DNA of 64,000 nt from Maribacter polysiphoniae (GCF_003148665.1 NZ_QGGQ01000005.1:1-64000), one strand, 5' to 3'. Shown: positions 8,175 to 17,437, counted from the first letter of the stretch. Made by a program: numbers and translations. The notes: a model not told the origin generated them from the letters alone.

Positions 8175-8208
8175 GAATTTAAGGTAAGTATGGCCTTACT
8201 TTAAATTC
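8175..8208 (-). terminator. Hairpin overlapping the response-regulator stop codon
   Basis: Arms 8175-8188 and 8195-8208 pair over 14 bp with one G/T, with a 6-nt loop. The right arm contains the TAA stop of the response regulator (8201-8203). It marks the end of the lipoprotein-kinase-regulator unit. It lacks a clear T-tract, so intrinsic termination is plausible but not certain. Confidence 0.5.
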
Positions 8209-8866
8209 TACCCTGTTTAATGAGTTTGGCGATAAGGTGGTGGGTGTTCTTGGCCCCGAACTCATCGAACAACCGACTTACTTTCTTGTCGATGGTGCTT
8301 TCGCTATTGGGGGAGATGTTCTTTGCCCTGAGTCGGGCCGAAATCTCCTTTTTAGTATAGCCCTCGGAAAGGTCCTTTAAGATCATAAGGTCGTATTTGT
8401 CCATCTCAATGATACTATTGGCGCCGTTCAGATTGATCTGGGGCGAGACATAGGTCCTGTTCTGCCGTACTTCCTGTAGGGCATCGATCAATTCGTTAAG
8501 GCTATTTCGGCCTTTACAGACATAACCGTTTATCTTTTGATCGGTAAACAACGGATTTATTTCCACAGGGTTGTCGACCATGGAGTTGACAATGACCTTG
8601 ACATTGGGGTCTATTCCCCGAACCGCTTCGATAAGGGCCTTGCCCGAGGTTAGCCTGCGGTCTACATGGCTTTCCTTAAAATAGAGGTCCGTAATCAATA
8701 ATTCATACGGTTCCCCATTCATAAAGGCTACCTTAAAGCGGTTGTAGGCCTTATCGCAATACAACTCCTCTTGTATGCTTTCGATATGGAATCGGTTTTC
8801 AAGGGCATCGACAATACCTTTATTGGTGTCTTGGAAATCTTCGGCAATCAGTATTTTTTTGAACAT
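8201..8866 (-). CDS. Response regulator with C-terminal HTH (NarL/LuxR-like)
   Basis: The start at ATG 8866 gives a 221-aa protein; a GTG three codons upstream (8875) is the alternative. The receiver domain (residues ~1-125) has the acidic pocket KILIAEDFQD and phospho-acceptor Asp ~60 in LLITDLYFKE. The C-terminal part (~155-215) has the LuxR-type pattern YDLMILKDLSEGYTKKEIS followed by SESTIDKKVSRLFDEFGAKN. The HTH is somewhat divergent, with an insertion (RLRAKNISPNSEST) between the helices. It lies directly after the sensor kinase (stop 8879), so the two form a cognate pair. A terminator-like hairpin overlaps its stop codon. Confidence 0.88.
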   Translation of the reverse strand: MFKKILIAEDFQDTNKGIVDALENRFHIESIQEELYCDKAYNRFKVAFMNGEPYELLITDLYFKESHVDRRLTSGKALIEAVRGIDPNVKVIVNSMVDNPVEINPLFTDQKINGYVCKGRNSLNELIDALQEVRQNRTYVSPQINLNGANSIIEMDKYDLMILKDLSEGYTKKEISARLRAKNISPNSESTIDKKVSRLFDEFGAKNTHHLIAKLIKQGRI

Positions 8867-8878
8867 GGTCTGCACTTT

Positions 8879-10819
8879 TTAATTCGGAATTTCAATAAGG
8901 GCCCTAAAACCATCGCCCTTATCCGAATCAAAATTAATGGTTCCATTTATAGTTACAATACGCTTTTCCGTAATCCAAAGTCCATTTTTATTTTGTATGG
9001 CCTCTTTGGTGACACCCACCCCATTGTCCTCGTAATCGACCTTCAGTTTTTTCTTGGTTTGCCCAAAATTGATGGAGACCAGGGTGGCCGAACTGTGCTT
9101 CTGCATGTTCGTCATTAGTTCCTGAAGTACTTTGTACAGGGTCTTCTTTGTCAAGGCAGGAATCGTGTCCCAGTTGATTTCCTTGCTTCCCGTAACGATC
9201 AACTTGGTGGTCGTACAATACATGCCCAACATGCCAAAGAGAAATTCCTTAAACCGGGGCCCGGTATCCACATCGTTGATTTTTCGGGAGAAATTCCGGC
9301 TTTGGTTGTACAACACCTCGACAACATCAAGAACCTCATTGGGGTCAGATCCATTCTGCAGCATGAGCATGGCATGGTTCAGTTTTCCCCCAAAATCATC
9401 GTGTAATTTTCTGGAGAGTGCCGCTTCGGTCTCATAGGTGGCTTCCAATACGGCGATCTTGTTCTTTTGTTTTAGGCGATTGGCACGTTGTATAAAATAA
9501 TAGCCCACAAAACCAGCGGCCAATATAACCAGCACCAGACTGGCATAGGAGATGATTTTTTGGTTACGGGCCTTGGCAACCTCCAAGGCACGCTCGGCAT
9601 TTTCCTTTTCCAACCGCAAAATGGATTCTTGTTTTAGGGTATCGTCGTACTTGTATTTGGCAAATTGGGTCTTTACCTTCAGTTCTTGGGCATAGAGACT
9701 GTCTTGCAGAAAAACATAACGATCTCGGAGGGCTACATTATCGGGTGCGAGTTGCATTAAGTGCTTTAGAGCGTCCTTTTCGGCCCTGGGGATATTCAGG
9801 GTTTTCGAGAGTTGGATAAGGGAATCAAAATAGGTTCTGGCCTTGGTATGGTCCACGGTGCTATAGTATTCCCCCAAATGGGTGTAGCTTGCCAATTGCC
9901 CTCTTTGGTCCTTTATTTCCCGGCGTATACGTAAGGGATACAGGAACGCTTCTTCCTGTATGTTTTCGTGTAACGACCATTGGGCAAAAGCGAGATTGTC
10001 GAGGACACGGGCATATTCGTTTTTACTTTTTTGCAATACCGAGTCCCCCGCAATCTCTTGCAACAGGGCAACGGCATCATGGTATTTGTGGTCATCGATA
10101 TAGGTCGTGGCCAAATTGTTTTGGTAGATCAGTCGGTCCCGGTCCGAGTCCGTCATGGCAATGGCCTTACGATGATATTTTATCGCATCTTCGTAATTCA
10201 ATAATTTCCGATGGTCCGTCGCAAGCACATTGTAGGCTGCGGAAACGTATTTGGAATCCTTGCTTGCATCCAAATAGTGCAATGCCTCGGTAATGGTTTC
10301 CTTGCTGCCGAAAAAATCGTTGTGGTTTTTTTGGATGACCGCCATGGAATGCAGTATTTTCCCCACCCTGCTGCTATCGTGTACCCTTTTTTTATAGTTC
10401 TTGGCCTGATTGTAATGGTAGAACGCACTATCGGGCTTATGGGCAAAAAGATCATTGTAGTACGCCATGAGATAATACTGTCGGCCTAGGATGTCGTTGT
10501 CCTCGATCTTTCCGGCATGTTCGATAAGACGACTGTTATAAAACCGGAGACTGTCGTATTCCCCACGTAAAAAATGAAGCAGGTTTTTTTGATATAGGAC
10601 CGAGGAATATAGGGTGTCCCTGTTGCCGTTCCGCAAAAGGCGGTAGGATTTGTTGGCCGCAGTATACCGGGTTTCCAGGGGGGCATTTTTGTCTTTGGAA
10701 ATAGTATAATAAAAATGGACACTATCGTTGGCCACCGCTGTTTTTGAGGCATTGTCCCGGTGATTTTCCGTGCAGGAAACCAACAATGCGATACAAGCTA
10801 AGAACAGAAACCTTTTCAA
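8879..10819 (-). CDS. TPR-type sensor histidine kinase, lipoprotein-like N-terminus, TTG start
   Basis: This 646-aa protein starts at TTG 10819, the only start giving a complete signal (KRFLFLACIALLVSC). The sensory part (~25-400) consists of TPR-like helical repeats in the periplasm. A coiled coil (~395-420) leads to one membrane helix (~422-444). The kinase has a HisKA_3-type dimerisation box with phospho-His ~473 (LSRKLHDDFGGKLNHAM). The HATPase domain has an N-box (ELMTNMQKHSSA) and a G-box (DYEDNGVGV). This is the NarX/DesK-like class common in flavobacteria. It is co-transcribed with the regulator downstream. A 13-bp hairpin and a second AT-rich hairpin lie just upstream, between it and the small lipoprotein gene, and could control its expression. 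Confidence 0.85.
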   Translation of the reverse strand: MKRFLFLACIALLVSCTENHRDNASKTAVANDSVHFYYTISKDKNAPLETRYTAANKSYRLLRNGNRDTLYSSVLYQKNLLHFLRGEYDSLRFYNSRLIEHAGKIEDNDILGRQYYLMAYYNDLFAHKPDSAFYHYNQAKNYKKRVHDSSRVGKILHSMAVIQKNHNDFFGSKETITEALHYLDASKDSKYVSAAYNVLATDHRKLLNYEDAIKYHRKAIAMTDSDRDRLIYQNNLATTYIDDHKYHDAVALLQEIAGDSVLQKSKNEYARVLDNLAFAQWSLHENIQEEAFLYPLRIRREIKDQRGQLASYTHLGEYYSTVDHTKARTYFDSLIQLSKTLNIPRAEKDALKHLMQLAPDNVALRDRYVFLQDSLYAQELKVKTQFAKYKYDDTLKQESILRLEKENAERALEVAKARNQKIISYASLVLVILAAGFVGYYFIQRANRLKQKNKIAVLEATYETEAALSRKLHDDFGGKLNHAMLMLQNGSDPNEVLDVVEVLYNQSRNFSRKINDVDTGPRFKEFLFGMLGMYCTTTKLIVTGSKEINWDTIPALTKKTLYKVLQELMTNMQKHSSATLVSINFGQTKKKLKVDYEDNGVGVTKEAIQNKNGLWITEKRIVTINGTINFDSDKGDGFRALIEIPN

Positions 10820-10822
10820 GAA

Positions 10823-10880
10823 AATACTTTTGCTTTAAAAGTATTCAAAATTGGGCTATACCCCAACGGTATAGCCCAAT
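10823..10880 (-). terminator. Tandem hairpins before the sensor-kinase gene; terminator or attenuator
   Basis: On the minus strand, a perfect 13-bp stem (10850-10862 with 10868-10880, 5-nt loop) follows the stop of the small lipoprotein gene and is succeeded by T-rich DNA. A second AT-rich inverted repeat, AATACTTTT/AAAAGTATT (10823 to about 10845), lies directly before the TTG start of the kinase. Together they may end most transcripts after the lipoprotein and let a fraction through to the kinase. Confidence 0.6.
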
Positions 10881-10896
10881 TAAATAATGATCTCTG

Positions 10897-11055
10897 TTAT
10901 AGTCCTTCCGGTGGTGGTGGCGGAATGTCGCCATCATCGCCTTCAGCGGCCTGCATATTGTAAAGTGCATCCGATTCGGCAACGGAATCGGGCTTACAGG
11001 AAAAGAAGACGGTATTCATGGCGATGACCAGTATGGCTATGAGTATTTTTTTCAT
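10897..11055 (-). CDS. Tiny lipoprotein with acidic, proline-rich tail
   Basis: The start at ATG 11055 gives 52 aa; an upstream in-frame start at 11079 would add eight residues before the signal. The lipobox signal is KKILIAILVIAMNTVFFSC. The mature peptide is only about 32 residues, acidic (EGDDGD), and ends in a run of five prolines followed by EGL. It is the first gene upstream of the TPR sensor kinase and regulator. Its size, abundance-type arrangement (terminator right after it) and position suggest a signalling accessory or target of that system. No function is known to me. Confidence 0.6.
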   Translation of the reverse strand: MKKILIAILVIAMNTVFFSCKPDSVAESDALYNMQAAEGDDGDIPPPPPEGL

Positions 11056-11440
11056 GAGAATTGATTTAAGATTGGACATACCTATGGCTGTCCGAGTTAT
11101 TGTTTCAGTGAATTTTGCGATGATCGATCGCTGTAAACTTTGAAGGGATACCCCTTCTGTGTGGGAAGTGGAAATCGGAATGCGGTAGGATCCAACCTAC
11201 TTCCCAATCGGGCCAAACACTGACCGCATCATCGATTTCCGAACGAATGGGTTTTCTAGAATTGCGATGTTAGCAAAGCATCGCTGTAACCATTCGATGA
11301 ACAAAGTAAATGGAAGGGGGTGGTAGCATTGCAGACAGGTACCCGACTTGTTTTAGACAGTTTTTAGACACCAATGAAACCAACGGGTTGTGGCGTTTTT
11401 TGTGGAAATTTGTCGGTAGGAAATTTGTACTTTTAGGGCG
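11056..11440. other. Divergent intergenic region
   Basis: This 385-bp region separates the minus-strand signalling unit from the plus-strand membrane-anchored protein gene. It must hold both promoters. A TACTTTTA octamer ending about 7 bp before ATG 11441 resembles the flavobacterial -7 element but would leave almost no leader. A short GCGAT/ATCGC inverted repeat lies at 11117-11131. I see no gene here. Confidence 0.4.
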
Positions 11441-12160
11441 ATGGACGAAATTAGGATAGAAGAAATTGTACGCAGGGTATTCGATAAGGCGAAATTCGGA
11501 TGTGTTTCGCATTCCCGATATGCGTTGTCCAAGTATGTAAGCGAGGTTATTGGACTCAGCTCTAGAACCCTGGAAAGGGCCTATGATCGCTATATAAACG
11601 GGGATTTGGAACAGGGTAGTCCAAACGCGGACACTGTCGATTTTTTATGCGGTTATCTAGGCTATGAAAATTATGCCGAATATGTGAGTAAGAATGCCTT
11701 GCCCATCAAGGGATCGGAGGATGGGGCCCCTGGTAAGGGGGGCGTTCAAATGAAATGGATCCTGTACTTGGTCGGTATGACCTTAGTGGTGTTTTTTATT
11801 ACCTCCCTATTTCGGATGAATCAAAAACCGCAATGTATGACGTGGGTCAAGACCCACTATGAGGAAGTCTCGTGCAATACCGAACCATCCATGGTAAACG
11901 GAATGGCCGTGGTGCCCTACGACAAATCGAAAATCATGAACTTTAAGAAGGTTGAGGTGACCATGTCGACCCCATTTTTTTCTGAAATCACCAATCAACC
12001 CCTAATTTGGTACCATAAAACCAAGGAAGGTGAAATCGAGTATTTCACGGCACCTGGACTTCATCCCGTAACCGGGAAAACCCTTGATGAGATTACACCC
12101 TATATGATACAGAAATATGTGCCCATGCATACGAATCATGAGGAATCCTTTTTAAAGTAA
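11441..12160 (+). CDS. Membrane-anchored protein with N-terminal helical (HTH-like) domain
   Basis: This 239-aa protein has residues ~1-80 helical and rich in patterned hydrophobics: GLSSRTLERAYDRYINGD and TVDFLCGYLGYENYAEYV. This resembles a DNA-binding-like domain found at the N-terminus of many flavobacterial regulators. One membrane helix follows (WILYLVGMTLVVFFITSLF, ~105-123), then an extracytoplasmic domain of about 110 aa with two cysteines (QCMTWVKTHYEEVSCN) and a conserved PLIWYHKTKEGEIEYFTAPG block. It is divergent from the lipoprotein/kinase unit. It could be a one-component membrane regulator, but no family name is certain. The next gene converges from the right. Confidence 0.65.
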   Translation: MDEIRIEEIVRRVFDKAKFGCVSHSRYALSKYVSEVIGLSSRTLERAYDRYINGDLEQGSPNADTVDFLCGYLGYENYAEYVSKNALPIKGSEDGAPGKGGVQMKWILYLVGMTLVVFFITSLFRMNQKPQCMTWVKTHYEEVSCNTEPSMVNGMAVVPYDKSKIMNFKKVEVTMSTPFFSEITNQPLIWYHKTKEGEIEYFTAPGLHPVTGKTLDEITPYMIQKYVPMHTNHEESFLK

Positions 12161-12247
12161 GACGCATCCGTAGGTCAAAAGCGCTATAAGACCCTTGGTT
12201 TTTGGAAGGGAATGGGGTGGCCTCCACAACACCGTGATTTTTGGGTG

Positions 12248-14989
12248 CTACCTCTTTTTGGGCACCGCAGTCAATGTTATTTGTGATGCTTTTAATCCAT
12301 CGGATTCCATCTTTACCGTGATTTTTCCGGTTTTCCCGGGAATGGAACGTACAACAACCAAGGCCGAACCATTAAAGGCTTTGCGTTGGGTTGAAGGGAA
12401 TTCCGTCATATCGGTAGGGTCCCCATTATCAGTGGCTATGATTTCCCCTGGCCCTTCAATCCCAAAGGCTATGGGATTATCGGCTGTCGGTACGATCAAA
12501 CCATCGGTATCGGTTAGTTGTATGGTGATAAAGGAGAGGTCCTTTCCATCGGCATTGATTTCATCCCGATCGGCAACAGCGACCATTTGGGCAGGTTCCC
12601 CCGTGGTTTTTACGGTTGCTTCGGACCAAACGCTTCCTTTTTTATAGGCAATCGCCTTTAATTCCCCCGGTTGGTAGATAACATCATCCCATCGCAAACG
12701 ATAGGCATAAGCTGCTTTTTTCTTGCGGCCCAACGATGTTCCATTTAGGAAAAGCTCAACTTCATCCCCTGAGGTAAAAACATGTACAGGGGAGGTCTTG
12801 CCTATGCGGTCGGGCCAATTCCAATGGGGTAATATATGCACCATGGGCAGATCGGGACGCCATCTCGATTGGTATAGGTAATAGCGGTCTTTGGGAAAGC
12901 CTGCCAAATCAATGATCCCATTGTACGAACTCCTTGATTCATAATAGGGGGTGGGTTCGCCGAGGTAATCAAAACCCGTCCATACAAATTCACCGGCGGA
13001 GTAGGGATGCTTGTCCAGGGAGGCAAATACCTTATCGGCACTCGATCCGAAATCAACGGCATAAAGTTCGTAGGCACTGACCTGTCTGATGTTGGAGTCA
13101 CCTCCCATACCATCGCGGATCGGGGAGCTGGTCAAATCGGTTACGGGAAACAAATACACACCGCGACTGCTGGCGGCAGAGGCGGTTTCGCTACTTAGAA
13201 TCACTTTGTTGGGGAATTTTTCGTGAAAGGGTCCGTATTGGGGTTTGGTCTTTATCCGATTGGTTACGGTATCAAAAATGGGGTCTTGCCGAATGCCTTC
13301 CCCCTGGTAGTTGAGACTGATGACATCCATTGCCGTGGGGAACGGCATATCTGATTTTGCCCAATTCATGGCACTGGTCGTTGGCCGGGTGGGGTCCTCG
13401 TCCTTGATGATATCGGATAAGGTTTTGCCTAGGGTAGCACCCTCAATACCGGTATATTGTTCCCCAACCTCGTTGCCGTAACTCCATATCACAATGGAAG
13501 GGTGGTTTTTATCGCGGCGTACCATGGCACGGGCATCGGCTTCGTACCAGTCGGGGAAAATCAAATGGAAATCGTGGGGTGTCTTCTTTCTCTTCCAGGA
13601 ATCGAACACTTCATCAATCACCAAAAAACCCATTTTATCGGTTAATTCCAGCAGCTCAGGGGCAGGCGGATTGTGGGCCATTCTGATGGCGTTGACACCC
13701 ATTTCCTTTAAAATGTGGAGTTTACGTGTTGCGGCACTGACATTAAAGGCAGCGCCGAGGGCCCCTAGGTCGTGATGCTCATTGACCCCTTGTAGCTTGA
13801 TTAATTCGTTATTGACCAAAATCCCTTGATTGGGGTCAAATTTTATGTCCCTAATGCCGAAATCCGTTTTATAGGTGTCAATGCCTACCCCGTTTTGGGA
13901 GACATGGGTAATGGCCCTGTAAAGATGGGGTGTCTGTGTAGGTGGAGGTCCCCAAAGTCTTGGGTTTTCCAGGGTTGTAGCCGTGTTCAACGTTGCAGTG
14001 TTTCCGGCTGGAATCTTGGTGGTTACTTTTTCCGTGGCAGCTGTTTGCAACCCGATGGTTCCATTGTTGATGGGATAGATCTTTGTGATGGTCTCAATTT
14101 CAGTATCGGAATCTGATCGGTTCACTACATGGACTTTAATTCCGATTTGGGCCGAGGCTTTGGACACCTTTGAAGTGGTGACGGTAGTTCCCCAGTGGGC
14201 AACATGCACCTTGTTGGTTTTGGTCAGCCATACATTGCGATATAGGCCACCGCCAGGATACCAACGGGCAGAGTGGTTGGGGTTGTCCAAGCGTATGGCC
14301 AACTGATTGATGCCTTCAAAATTGATATGGGGTGTTAGGTCTAATCGAAAGGAGTTATAACCATAGGGCCACCCGCCCACCAAATACCCGTTTAACCAGA
14401 CCATGGCATAGGACATGGCCCCGTCAATGTCTAGATAAATAACTTTGTCTTGCTCGGTTTTAGAAATATTGATTTGTCTTCTGTACCAGGCAATGCCGTT
14501 ACTGGGCAAACGCCCCATACCACCACCGACGTCAGGGTTAGGGCCTTCTTGGAACGGCCCTGCAATCGCCCAATCGTGGGGCAGGGTTACGTTTTCCCAT
14601 CCGCTGTCATCATAACTCGATTGCACCAAGGGGAAATCGCTACCTGGGTGCCCCTCGGGACGTACATGATGTTTCAATGGGTCTTTTATATAAGGATTGG
14701 CTGTGGGTAGAATATAAGGTTTTAAGGCTTTCTTGGAGGCTTTGAGTTGCTCTGCTTCCGTTGCAGGTGTGTCCGCCGCTTTGGTATCATCCACCGTTAG
14801 AATTTCAGGACGGACATCATAAAACATGCTATCCGCAACCTCTGGGGATCCATATTTCATAAACTTCCAACCCTCATTGATTGAAATGCGCTCCCGGGTA
14901 GGGGATTCCTGTTCCCTACAGGAGAAAAATAAACCGAATAGTAGTACAAAGGGTAAGATCCTTCGTGCTGATAAATAGGTAAAGCTCAT
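12248..14989 (-). CDS. GH2-family glycosidase, exported lipoprotein (probable beta-galactosidase)
   Basis: The start at ATG 14989 puts a lipoprotein signal (RRILPFVLLFGLFFSC) at the front of a 913-aa protein; the longer frame to 15082 lacks this logic. The domains are the GH2 jelly roll (WENVTLPHDWA; WYPGGGLYRNVWL), an immunoglobulin-like domain, and a TIM barrel with GVNAIRMAHNPP. The acid/base Glu ~507 is in WSYGNEVGEQ and the nucleophile Glu ~601 in VILSSETASA; EFVWTGFDYLGEPTPY follows. C-terminal DUF4982-like and Ig-like domains complete it. A roughly 70-residue insertion precedes the jelly roll. Beta-galactosidase is the commonest activity; beta-glucuronidase or others are possible. It is the second gene after the SASA esterase (gap 117 bp). 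The linked galK/galT genes favour a galactoside substrate. Confidence 0.85.
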   Translation of the reverse strand: MSFTYLSARRILPFVLLFGLFFSCREQESPTRERISINEGWKFMKYGSPEVADSMFYDVRPEILTVDDTKAADTPATEAEQLKASKKALKPYILPTANPYIKDPLKHHVRPEGHPGSDFPLVQSSYDDSGWENVTLPHDWAIAGPFQEGPNPDVGGGMGRLPSNGIAWYRRQINISKTEQDKVIYLDIDGAMSYAMVWLNGYLVGGWPYGYNSFRLDLTPHINFEGINQLAIRLDNPNHSARWYPGGGLYRNVWLTKTNKVHVAHWGTTVTTSKVSKASAQIGIKVHVVNRSDSDTEIETITKIYPINNGTIGLQTAATEKVTTKIPAGNTATLNTATTLENPRLWGPPPTQTPHLYRAITHVSQNGVGIDTYKTDFGIRDIKFDPNQGILVNNELIKLQGVNEHHDLGALGAAFNVSAATRKLHILKEMGVNAIRMAHNPPAPELLELTDKMGFLVIDEVFDSWKRKKTPHDFHLIFPDWYEADARAMVRRDKNHPSIVIWSYGNEVGEQYTGIEGATLGKTLSDIIKDEDPTRPTTSAMNWAKSDMPFPTAMDVISLNYQGEGIRQDPIFDTVTNRIKTKPQYGPFHEKFPNKVILSSETASAASSRGVYLFPVTDLTSSPIRDGMGGDSNIRQVSAYELYAVDFGSSADKVFASLDKHPYSAGEFVWTGFDYLGEPTPYYESRSSYNGIIDLAGFPKDRYYLYQSRWRPDLPMVHILPHWNWPDRIGKTSPVHVFTSGDEVELFLNGTSLGRKKKAAYAYRLRWDDVIYQPGELKAIAYKKGSVWSEATVKTTGEPAQMVAVADRDEINADGKDLSFITIQLTDTDGLIVPTADNPIAFGIEGPGEIIATDNGDPTDMTEFPSTQRKAFNGSALVVVRSIPGKTGKITVKMESDGLKASQITLTAVPKKR

Positions 14990-15023
14990 GGTTATATGCA
15001 ATTTAGCACTTGATTTTTTAACT

Positions 15024-15035
15024 AAAACCGGTTTT
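15024..15035. promoter_or_regulatory. Perfect palindrome AAAACCGGTTTT upstream of the GH2 gene
   Basis: A 12-bp perfect palindrome lies 35 bp before the GH2 start codon, inside the SASA-GH2 gap. It shares the central CG and AT-rich arms of the locus palindromes at 17190, 24294 and 40876, but its arms differ (AAAA/TTTT instead of GCAA/TTGC). It could be a weak operator variant or chance. Confidence 0.3.
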
Positions 15036-15106
15036 CTCCCGTGGCTGGAATAGGTTGCATGGGACTTTCGGTCCCCATCCAATAAAAGGGGGCTACGCCT
15101 TCAAAA

Positions 15107-17056
15107 TCATTGATCAAAGGTGTATTTTACCCCTTTTGTGGTCAAATCCCAGGTATCGGTTCTAAATGGCGCCGCCGGGAATTTTTCCTTATTGTATAAA
15201 TTGCCTTCACCGGCATCATCGGCCCATCCATACCGTACGGCAACAGGTTTCAAAACGGCCTCGGAGGAAACGATCACCTTATCGTCTTTAATGTATGCCT
15301 TTGCATAATGGAATACCCTATCAGGCCCTGCAACCTCAAAACCTTTGAGGTAGCCATATTTATCAGGCGTCATCAGTCCGCTGCCATTGGTGTCGAAGGA
15401 AAGGATGATGTGTTGGTCCTTTACGGCCATGCCCTTATAGGTCGGTCCCTGGAATACAACATCCTTTTGGTATACGTTGTGTAAGGCTATGGCCGCCAAC
15501 CGAAGTCCCACATCCTGTTTGTTTTTCGGATGGATATCCTTGGCATTGCCAATATCGGTGGTAACACACATACCGGTATGGGCGACCTCCAATGTTTTTG
15601 TTTGGGCCTCCCTGAGTTCTGCCCATGTGCTTCCACTATTGCTGTTTCCTTTAAACTCATCAAAGCTGGAGAGTTGAACGAAATAAAAAGGAAAATCACC
15701 CTGGTCCCATTTTTTTCTCCAATCGTTTATCATTAAGGGGAATGCTTTCGTGTATTGTTCGGCCCGGCTGACATTGGATTCCCCCTGATACCATAAGACG
15801 CCTTGGAAGGCATAAGGGATCAAAGGGTTGATCATGGCATCGAATAAAAGGGAGGGATAAGTATTTGGGGAGATACTACTTTTTATATCCACCACGTTGA
15901 ATTTCCACGGACCCGATAGTGGAACGGTGGAGTATTTTAATGTAAGTTTTAGGTTTGAGGGATCTCCCCATATACCACCCCCACCCGTACGGTCGGTAAT
16001 ACGTATGGCAATGGTGTTTTGTCCTTCCTTGAGTACTTGCGCGGGAATTTCATACGTTCTAGACACATCATAACCGTCCGTGGTGCCTACTTCAATACCA
16101 TTGATATAGGTCACATCCTGATCGTCGATTTGAGCCAGTTCCAAAAGGGCACCATGTTGGGCGTCCTCTGGGGATAGTAGAACGGACTTACGCATCCAGA
16201 CAGTGCCATCCAATCCACTTAATTGTTGGTTTTCCCATAATTCGGGGGCGTTCATTTCGGGCCAACCCGTATCATTGAAGGTCGGTTCCTTATACGATGT
16301 TTCGTTAATACGGTCTACCGATACACCTTGTAATTCCTGTACTTTATCCTTTAAGGATTGCATTTTGGATGCCATGAGAAGGTCCATGTCTACATTGGGC
16401 ATGTCAGCAATCATCTCCTTAAACTCCCTACTGTTTTGAAAGGCTTCCCTACTGATCCATGTCTCTACGCAAGTGCCTCCCCAAGAACTGTTGATAATGC
16501 CGATGGGGATTTTTAGTTCGGCATATAATTTCTTGGCAAAGAAATAACCCACAGCCGTAAAATCGCCTACTGTATTGGAGTTGCATACGTCCCAGTGACC
16601 GCCCTTTAAATTGGATTGGGGTGTTGAGGCCACATCCTTTTCAACCAAAAACTGGCGTATCATCGGAAAGTCGGCATCATTGATTTCCTTTTTGGCATCC
16701 ATGGCCCGGGCAACAGTGAATTCCATATTGGATTGTCCGCTGCAGAGCCATACTTCACCGACCAGGACATCGGTTAGGACAATGGTGTTTTTGCCTTTGA
16801 TCGATAGGGTATAAGGGCCTCCGGCTATCTCGGGTTTCATATGTACCGACCATTTTCCGTTTTTATCGGCCTTGGTCTTTATCGTTTGTCCATGGAATCG
16901 GATTTCGACTTTCTCGTGCGCATCGGCCCACCCCCATACGGGAATGGGTTTGTCTCTTTGCAATACCATGCCATTATCGAACAACAAAGGCATTTGAACA
17001 TTGGCATTGGCATATAGGCCAAAGGCTAGAAGGAGGATTATGAATTGTTTTTTCAT
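15107..17056 (-). CDS. SASA-type carbohydrate esterase (sialate O-acetylesterase family), copy 1
   Basis: The start at ATG 17056 gives a 649-aa exported protein (KKQFIILLLAFGLYANA signal). The family is SGNH-fold O-acetylesterases named after sialate 9-O-acetylesterase. The Ser block is VWLCSGQSNMEF, a middle block is GVLWYQGESNVSRAEQY, and the late His is in DIHPKNKQDVGLRLA. A jelly-roll domain (residues ~290-390; YINGIEVGTTDGYDVSRTYE) is inserted between the two halves. This layout matches the CE20-type xylan acetylesterase from a xyloglucan locus that I recall from the literature. In this locus the likely role is deacetylating a xylan-type glycan. It is first in a unit with GH2, divergent from lacI. 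A paralogue lies at 19958-21919. Confidence 0.82.
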   Translation of the reverse strand: MKKQFIILLLAFGLYANANVQMPLLFDNGMVLQRDKPIPVWGWADAHEKVEIRFHGQTIKTKADKNGKWSVHMKPEIAGGPYTLSIKGKNTIVLTDVLVGEVWLCSGQSNMEFTVARAMDAKKEINDADFPMIRQFLVEKDVASTPQSNLKGGHWDVCNSNTVGDFTAVGYFFAKKLYAELKIPIGIINSSWGGTCVETWISREAFQNSREFKEMIADMPNVDMDLLMASKMQSLKDKVQELQGVSVDRINETSYKEPTFNDTGWPEMNAPELWENQQLSGLDGTVWMRKSVLLSPEDAQHGALLELAQIDDQDVTYINGIEVGTTDGYDVSRTYEIPAQVLKEGQNTIAIRITDRTGGGGIWGDPSNLKLTLKYSTVPLSGPWKFNVVDIKSSISPNTYPSLLFDAMINPLIPYAFQGVLWYQGESNVSRAEQYTKAFPLMINDWRKKWDQGDFPFYFVQLSSFDEFKGNSNSGSTWAELREAQTKTLEVAHTGMCVTTDIGNAKDIHPKNKQDVGLRLAAIALHNVYQKDVVFQGPTYKGMAVKDQHIILSFDTNGSGLMTPDKYGYLKGFEVAGPDRVFHYAKAYIKDDKVIVSSEAVLKPVAVRYGWADDAGEGNLYNKEKFPAAPFRTDTWDLTTKGVKYTFDQ

Positions 17057-17437
17057 GTGATTGGTTTTTATAATGCTAAATATGATGTTCAATGTATTGT
17101 AAGAATCTGCACGCCCTTTGGTGTTCCGTCTCTATTGGACTATACGTCCATCATTTTCAACCCTCTCGGGCATTATGTAAATTTATAACGCAATCGGTTG
17201 CTTGTCCTTTTAAATTTTTTTACCTTATGAAATGGAAATCCATCGCCATGCATAAACGGTAATCGAAATCCAGCCCTGTCTTTTAAAGTTAAAAAGGCGT
17301 TTAAAGTTAAAAATATAATTTGTTTTAAAGCTGTATATTTGGATTTTACTTTAATCATTTAGGGCTTGGTTTTGAATCGAAGAAGAATGACTTTCCAAAG
17401 AAAATACTGCATTGCCTAAATTGAATTATTGAATACG
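17057..17437. other. Divergent promoter region between the esterase and lacI
   Basis: This 381-bp AT-rich intergenic region carries the palindrome at 17190-17201 and must contain the promoters of the SASA-GH2 unit and of lacI. No clear TAnnTTTG element could be placed with confidence. No other gene is visible. Confidence 0.5.
17190..17201. promoter_or_regulatory. Candidate LacI-family operator (GCAATCGGTTGC)
   Basis: This is a 12-bp palindromic element with arms GCAA/TTGC around a central CG. Its reverse complement, GCAACCGATTGC, is exactly the element at 24294-24305, and its 10-bp core CAACCGATTG recurs at 40877-40886. It lies between the divergent esterase and lacI genes, a typical place for autoregulation and operon control. 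Palindromes with a central CG are standard for LacI-family binding sites. Confidence 0.65.

Noticed and set aside
9889-10752. Several open frames of 60-134 codons on both strands over the TPR sensor kinase
   Set aside because: They lie antisense or out of frame to a well-supported gene and have low-complexity, non-protein-like composition.
12195-12647. A 150-codon plus-strand frame antisense to the GH2 gene end
   Set aside because: It is the shadow of the GH2 coding sequence; no domain or start context supports it.
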